A stretch of 15,541 bases of DNA from Phycisphaerae bacterium (lineage in GTDB: Bacteria; Planctomycetota; Phycisphaerae; Sedimentisphaerales; SG8-4), in the NCBI GenBank assembly GCA_030613765.1, contig JAUWLI010000027.1, positions 1-15,541 of the forward strand, given 5' to 3'. Within the stretch, counting starts at the first letter, position 1, and each line of letters opens with the position of its first letter. Under the pieces are notes generated by a model. That model was not told where the DNA came from and did not search any database. It saw nothing but the letters and a program-made list of their open reading frames with translations. Positions 11,426-15,541 of the stretch are shown here, piece after piece. Both the position numbers and the translations under genes were made by a program.

Positions 11426-12460
11426 ATGATGAGAAAACCCAAATACGGCAAAATAGTGATTGTGGTGTTCATCACAATCTTAATCTGGATCTGTGCGGAC
11501 CTGGCTTTGGATGAAGAATTTCCCGTGTCAAATGTTACGATTAATGTTGTCAAGTCTAATCCCGAACTTTGGGTAAGTTTCGACGATGCATCGTCCGTTA
11601 CTATTGAGCAGATTGTTCTTAAGGGTCCCCTGCGAAAGATTAATGATATGAGGAGGAAATTAGAAGAGGAGAGGCTCGAAATTGACTTTGATGCCACAAA
11701 GGAAAAAATAAATGAACCTGCCAGCTATCCTCTGCCCCTGCTGCCATTCCTGAAGAAAGATGAGGAAATAAAAAGACTTGGTCTCAAAGTCGAATCATGC
11801 AAGCCGGAAACGCTCTCTGTTAAAGTTGTTGGGCTTGTTAGCAGGCCGTTGGATGTAAAGTGTGTAGATGAGGATGGAAATCCAATAGGTGGAGCAACCG
11901 TTGATCCGGTGCAAGTGGATATGCTTGTGCCCGAGGATTGGGGTCCGGAAAAACTCATTGCAGAAGTATTGTTGACACCCAGGGAAATTGAGCAGGCAAG
12001 AGTCTCGCCAATCAAAGAAACGCCATATATTAGGCTGGCAGCCGGACAAACAAGACAAGCACCCGAGGCCGTGGTAATTACAATGCCGTCGGAACCGGAC
12101 CGGCTTAAAATTTGCACCGTAGAAAAGGTAAGAACGCTCAGTATCGCCTTAAGTCCGACCCTGCAGGGCAAATACTACGTTGAGGTAACCAATCTGAATG
12201 AGGTACTGAGTCCTATTGCTATCAGGGCTACGCCTGATGCGGAACGGGCCTATGAGCTGCAACCATTCGCCCTGATGACACTGTACATCCTCGACGAGGA
12301 TAAAGACACCACGGAGGAACAAAAAAGAGAAGTTGTTTACAACTTCCCCGAAAAATTTCTCCGCAGCGGCGAAATTGAGCTAAACCAGAAGCCGGCAGAA
12401 GCCAAATTTAAGTTGATACCTGTTTCTTCTGCCGAGGCCCCCAAGGGTCCCTCAGGCTAA
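11426..12460 (+). CDS. cdaR: YbbR-domain protein, CdaR-like regulator of CdaA
   Basis: CdaR is a single-pass membrane protein whose extracytoplasmic YbbR domains bind and tune the activity of CdaA. This 344-residue protein has one N-terminal membrane anchor (about residues 9-26, IVIVVFITILIWICADL). A long outer part follows with YbbR-like repeats: a strand pattern VSNVTINVV, then KGPLRKINDMRRKLEEE (the typical G-x-x-x-x-(I/V)xx(L/I) feature), KVVGLVSRPLDVKCVDEDGNPIGG, and a later weaker repeat. The direct sequence match is modest. The position 15 bp after cdaA and the topology make CdaR the best call. The C-terminal part (about 240-344) is not recognised. The start could be either of two adjacent ATGs. 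It ends 17 bp from the convergent cstA gene, with only a 4-bp hairpin (12455-12466) at the stop. Confidence 0.75.
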   Translation: MMRKPKYGKIVIVVFITILIWICADLALDEEFPVSNVTINVVKSNPELWVSFDDASSVTIEQIVLKGPLRKINDMRRKLEEERLEIDFDATKEKINEPASYPLPLLPFLKKDEEIKRLGLKVESCKPETLSVKVVGLVSRPLDVKCVDEDGNPIGGATVDPVQVDMLVPEDWGPEKLIAEVLLTPREIEQARVSPIKETPYIRLAAGQTRQAPEAVVITMPSEPDRLKICTVEKVRTLSIALSPTLQGKYYVEVTNLNEVLSPIAIRATPDAERAYELQPFALMTLYILDEDKDTTEEQKREVVYNFPEKFLRSGEIELNQKPAEAKFKLIPVSSAEAPKGPSG

Positions 12461-12477
12461 ACAGCCATCTCATCCCG

Positions 12478-14160
12478 CTATTTTTCGCCTGGACGCTTAC
12501 CGGCAATCGCCGTTCTTGCTCGTATAGCACTAACCAATCCCGTGACCGAGAGAAATATCGCCAGAATTATGAGTATCACGGATATTGTTGCAAGCATGAT
12601 ATTTGCCTTCTCGGCGGTAATAAAGCTGTACGTTTTGTATACCAGCGCACCAATTGTGGTAATAAGCATTATAACAGCCGGTACCGCGGTAAAGAGGAAC
12701 TTCCGATTACGGCTCAGCAGATACACACTTGCAACAATAAGGACGAGACTGGCAATGAGCTGATTTGAAGCACCGAATATCGGCCAGATAGCCTTCCAGT
12801 TACCCAGAGCAAGCGCTCCCGCCAGAACACCCACAAGCAAAACGGCCACATATTTGTTCTTCATAATACGTATACCGAATGTTTCTCCAAGCAGCTCATT
12901 GCACATATAGCGGGAAATCCTCGTCGCTGTATCAAGGCTTGTCATAATAAATGTCTTCAGCATAGTTATGCCTATAAGTGTCCCCAAACCCCCGAAAAAC
13001 ACCTTCGTAAGCTGCCCGTATCCTTCCCCGAATGCCTTTATCCACCCTCCCTCTTTGAAAACCTGCTGGTATACAAGTCCCTCCATTCCTGCAGGAGCGC
13101 TCTTCCAGTATAAACCGGCAGCAACTGCCATAACCGCGAGAACTGCAAGCGCACTTTCCATAATCATCCCTCCGTACCCGATAACCCTCGCGTCGCGCGT
13201 TCGCGGTAACTGTTTTGAAGTGGTACCGCTTGCGACCAGGCTATGGAATCCGCTGATGGCACCGCACGCGATTGAAACGAGCATCATAGGCCACATCCAT
13301 CCCTCATCAGACGAGGAGAAAGAGACTACGCCCGGCGATTTCATATTCGGGTGTGTAACAATAAGACCCAGAAATCCGAAGAACAATCCCAGATATAGTA
13401 CCACACCTGCAAGATGGTCCCTTGGCTGAAGCAACATAGTCACGGGTGTTACAGATGCAATCATAGCATAGATAAGCAATATTACAGTCCACAACTTTAT
13501 AGCGATTTCCACGTTTTCCACAGGAAGCTCTATCGGGATGTAGTATCCGGCCACAATCAGAGCGATCAGCAGCAGCACTCCTATTATAGAGCATAACAAT
13601 ACGGGCAACTGTACACGGTACATCAGGATACCGACAATCAGGGCCACAATTACAAGTCCGAAAGTGGGAATTACAACTGCAGGCGTTGTTGCCAGCGTCT
13701 TGCCGGCGACCGCCGCAAACACCGCAACCACCAGAATCAGGGATAAGAACGCGAACACGCTGAAAAGAATCTTGCTCGTCTTGCCCATTACAGACTCGGT
13801 AACAGTAGTAATGGACTTGCCCTGGTTTCGTAGTGACATCACAAGCGATATAAAGTCGTGTACGGCTCCGATGAAAATTCCACCTACCACAATCCAAATA
13901 ATTGCAGGAAGCCACCCCCAATACAGGCACGCAATCACAGGTCCTATGATAGGTGCAGCTCCGGCGATAGAAGCGAAATGGTGCCCAAAAAGAATCGTCC
14001 AGTGCTTGGCCGGAACATAGTCAACACCGTCATTCATCGTCACTGAAGGTGGAATCTCATTGTCATCAAGGCCTATCCATTGTTTGACCTTCTTGCTGTA
14101 GAAAATATACCCTAAGATTAATAGAAAAACTGAAATTCCTGCTACAAACAGAGAACTCAT
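12478..14160 (-). CDS. cstA: Carbon starvation protein CstA (peptide/pyruvate transporter family)
   Basis: CstA-family proteins are inner-membrane transporters implicated in uptake of peptides or pyruvate during carbon limitation. The 560-residue protein is almost wholly hydrophobic, with about fifteen or more candidate helices. Family signatures include the N-terminal FYSKKVKQWIGLDD, VPAKHWTILFGHHFASIAGAAPIIGP (here split into AKHWTILFGHHFASIAGAAP and IIGPVIA), GAVHDFISLVMSLRNQGKSI, SGFHSLVASGTTSKQL, and TSLDTATRISRYMCNELLGE. It lacks a long soluble C-terminal tail, and its length suits the shorter CstA group and not the 700-residue E. coli protein. Substrate specificity cannot be told from sequence. 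It lies 31 bp downstream of der on the same strand and is convergent with cdaR. The start ATG has only a weak purine-rich upstream site (GAAAGAA). Confidence 0.94.
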   Translation of the reverse strand: MSSLFVAGISVFLLILGYIFYSKKVKQWIGLDDNEIPPSVTMNDGVDYVPAKHWTILFGHHFASIAGAAPIIGPVIACLYWGWLPAIIWIVVGGIFIGAVHDFISLVMSLRNQGKSITTVTESVMGKTSKILFSVFAFLSLILVVAVFAAVAGKTLATTPAVVIPTFGLVIVALIVGILMYRVQLPVLLCSIIGVLLLIALIVAGYYIPIELPVENVEIAIKLWTVILLIYAMIASVTPVTMLLQPRDHLAGVVLYLGLFFGFLGLIVTHPNMKSPGVVSFSSSDEGWMWPMMLVSIACGAISGFHSLVASGTTSKQLPRTRDARVIGYGGMIMESALAVLAVMAVAAGLYWKSAPAGMEGLVYQQVFKEGGWIKAFGEGYGQLTKVFFGGLGTLIGITMLKTFIMTSLDTATRISRYMCNELLGETFGIRIMKNKYVAVLLVGVLAGALALGNWKAIWPIFGASNQLIASLVLIVASVYLLSRNRKFLFTAVPAVIMLITTIGALVYKTYSFITAEKANIMLATISVILIILAIFLSVTGLVSAIRARTAIAGKRPGEK

Positions 14161-14191
14161 TTCATGGATTCTTTCATTTAATTTATCATTG

Positions 14192-15511
14192 TTATCGGTC
14201 TCTGTGCCTTCGAGTCAGCAGCCTGATCGGCACCTCACCTAAAGGCAGCATTGATTGTAGTCTGCCTTTCAAAAACCGCATATAATTCTCTTCAAAAAGC
14301 TCCGGCTTGTTTACGAACATTAGTATTGTAACCGGATTAACGGCAACCTGTGTCGCGTAATAAATCTTTGGCCAGCCAGCTTTGCGTTTGGCACCGCTGA
14401 CATGTTCGGCCTTGATAGTTTCAAGTGCCTTATTCAATTTGGTAGTGGGTATCCACGTAGTTGTTTGCTTGAAGATATCAGCCGCCAAATCCAAAACACT
14501 CTGTACATTTTTTGCTCTGGTTGCAGTAGTAAAGGCTATCGGTGTGTATTTTAATCCCGGCAGCCGCTTCGTCAAATACTCCTCGTAGTCGCTTGTCGCA
14601 GCCGATTCTTTGGCAAGGTCCCATTTGTTTATGACCAATATGCAACTCTTGTATTCCTCGGCGATGAATCTGGCCAATTTTTTATCAACTTGTGAAACCG
14701 GCAGTGTGGCATCTATCAGAAGCAGTACGACATCGGCCCGGTGGACAGACTGTGTCGCGCGGACGTAGCTGTAAAACTCAATACTGTTAGCTATTTTGCT
14801 CTTTTTCCTTATCCCTGCGGTGTCAATAACAATGATAGTTTTGCCGTCTTTTTCAAACCGTACGTCCACCGCATCCCTGGTCGTACCCGGTGTTTCGCTG
14901 ACGATGACCCTGTCCGAGCCCACCATAGCGTTTACAAGTGTGCTTTTGCCGGCGTTTCTTCTGCCGACTATCGCAATCTTCATGGTCGGCTCTTTTGGTT
15001 TGGCCGATTCGAGATGCTCGATTCTCTCGAAGACCCTATCGAGCAGGACCGCTTTATTAAGATTGTTCTTTACTGAGATGCAAAGAAATTCGCCAAATCC
15101 GAGTTTGCCGAATTCTCCTGCTGCCGGAAACAGCCTGGCATGGTCAGCTTTGTTGGCAACGCCAATAACGTCAAGCTTGTGTTTGCGCAGGAGCCGGGCT
15201 ATTATTTGGTCCAATGGCACAATCCCGTCCCGAATATCGACCATAAACAGGATAAGCTGCGCCGACTCAATCGCCATCCGGATCTGCTGTTCGATATGTT
15301 CGCTCAATTGGTCGCTGTCTACTACTCCGTATCCGCCGGTATCTATAAGCTCAAAGTACTTCTCGTCTCTTCCGATGAAGGTGCTGACGCGGTCTCTTGT
15401 AACGCCTGCTGTCGGCTCGACGATACTTATCATCGCGCCGGCCAGCGCGTTAAAGAGACTGCTCTTACCAACATTAGGCCGACCAATTATTGCTATTACC
15501 GGCAACGCCAT
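14192..15511 (-). CDS. der: Ribosome biogenesis GTPase Der (EngA)
   Basis: Der is an essential GTPase with tandem G domains that acts in late assembly of the 50S subunit. The 439-residue protein is complete. Domain 1 (about 4-165) has GRPNVGKSS (10-18), GVTRD, DTGG (57-60) and NKAD (120-123). Domain 2 (about 177-348) has GRRNAGKST (183-191), TPGTTRDAVD, DTAGIRKK (230-237) and NKWD (295-298). A KH-like C-terminal domain (about 350-439) ends with PIRLLTRRHRDR. The G5 region of domain 1 (ISVKNNLN) departs from the usual SAxxxxG. The ATG is followed by the standard ALPVIAIIGRPNVG start. Only 30 bases upstream are visible, and these contain a purine stretch GGATAGAG. It is probably co-transcribed with cstA, although the two have no known functional link. 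Confidence 0.96.
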   Translation of the reverse strand: MALPVIAIIGRPNVGKSSLFNALAGAMISIVEPTAGVTRDRVSTFIGRDEKYFELIDTGGYGVVDSDQLSEHIEQQIRMAIESAQLILFMVDIRDGIVPLDQIIARLLRKHKLDVIGVANKADHARLFPAAGEFGKLGFGEFLCISVKNNLNKAVLLDRVFERIEHLESAKPKEPTMKIAIVGRRNAGKSTLVNAMVGSDRVIVSETPGTTRDAVDVRFEKDGKTIIVIDTAGIRKKSKIANSIEFYSYVRATQSVHRADVVLLLIDATLPVSQVDKKLARFIAEEYKSCILVINKWDLAKESAATSDYEEYLTKRLPGLKYTPIAFTTATRAKNVQSVLDLAADIFKQTTTWIPTTKLNKALETIKAEHVSGAKRKAGWPKIYYATQVAVNPVTILMFVNKPELFEENYMRFLKGRLQSMLPLGEVPIRLLTRRHRDR

Positions 15512-15541
15512 AGGCTCTATCCATATCTAATTTATAAGGCT

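Noticed and set aside
13307..13930. 207-codon minus-strand frame inside cstA
   Set aside because: An out-of-frame shadow of cstA, with a Cys/Arg-rich composition typical of shifted frames.
14796..15530. 244-codon plus-strand frame antisense to der
   Set aside because: It is complementary to the conserved G domains of der and has no start signal or family match.
1..15541. tRNA, rRNA, transposase or phage genes
   Set aside because: None recognised in any intergenic gap or reading frame.

Overview
The window reads as chromosomal DNA from a bacterium, most likely an uncultured or little-studied member of the Planctomycetota (Phycisphaerae/Sedimentisphaerales type). That placement is an inference. 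It rests on moderate GC, weak Shine-Dalgarno sites, a Tat-exported glycoside hydrolase, a small lipoprotein of a kind I associate with that group, and separate coaB and coaC genes. Nothing in the window proves it. There is no rRNA, tRNA, prophage, transposase or CRISPR array, and no gene-free stretch longer than 300 bases.

Layout. (1) 1-345 (+) is the 3' end of pyrE. (2) 342-6071 (-) is a long housekeeping run, in transcription order pheA, tpiA, secG, yicC, gmk, rpoZ, coaC, coaB. The yicC-gmk-rpoZ-coaBC order is a widely conserved bacterial cluster, but here coaBC is two genes. The run covers phenylalanine synthesis, glycolysis, protein export, RNA turnover, GMP phosphorylation, the RNA polymerase omega subunit and coenzyme A synthesis. 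(3) 6316-6849 (+) is an O6-alkylguanine DNA methyltransferase, convergent with a zinc-ribbon/PH-domain membrane protein at 6871-7572 (-). (4) 7756-8868 (+) is a compact accessory operon: two tandem paralogous four-helix membrane proteins and an XRE-family regulator, behind a promoter with three direct repeats spaced exactly 21 bp. (5) 8869-9957 (-) is a Tat-exported GH5-type glycosidase. (6) 10072-12460 (+) has a perfect-consensus sigma70 promoter, a small lipoprotein, a membrane diadenylate cyclase (cdaA) and a YbbR/CdaR-like partner, so it makes and probably controls c-di-AMP. (7) 12478-15511 (-) carries the GTPase der and then the carbon-starvation transporter cstA.

The most unusual signal lies between the genes. 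At least four gaps (coaC/coaB, tpiA/secG, pheA/ogt, lipoprotein/cdaA) hold a long imperfect palindrome whose arms are short tandem arrays of degenerate 7-8 nt units. The arms differ in sequence from element to element but share this architecture. The copy at coaC/coaB supplies the last 18 codons and the stop of coaC, so it sits where the linker of a fused CoaBC would be. Two enzymes also deviate at key residues: CoaC has Asp where the family normally has Cys, and CdaA has DMA in place of the DGA motif.
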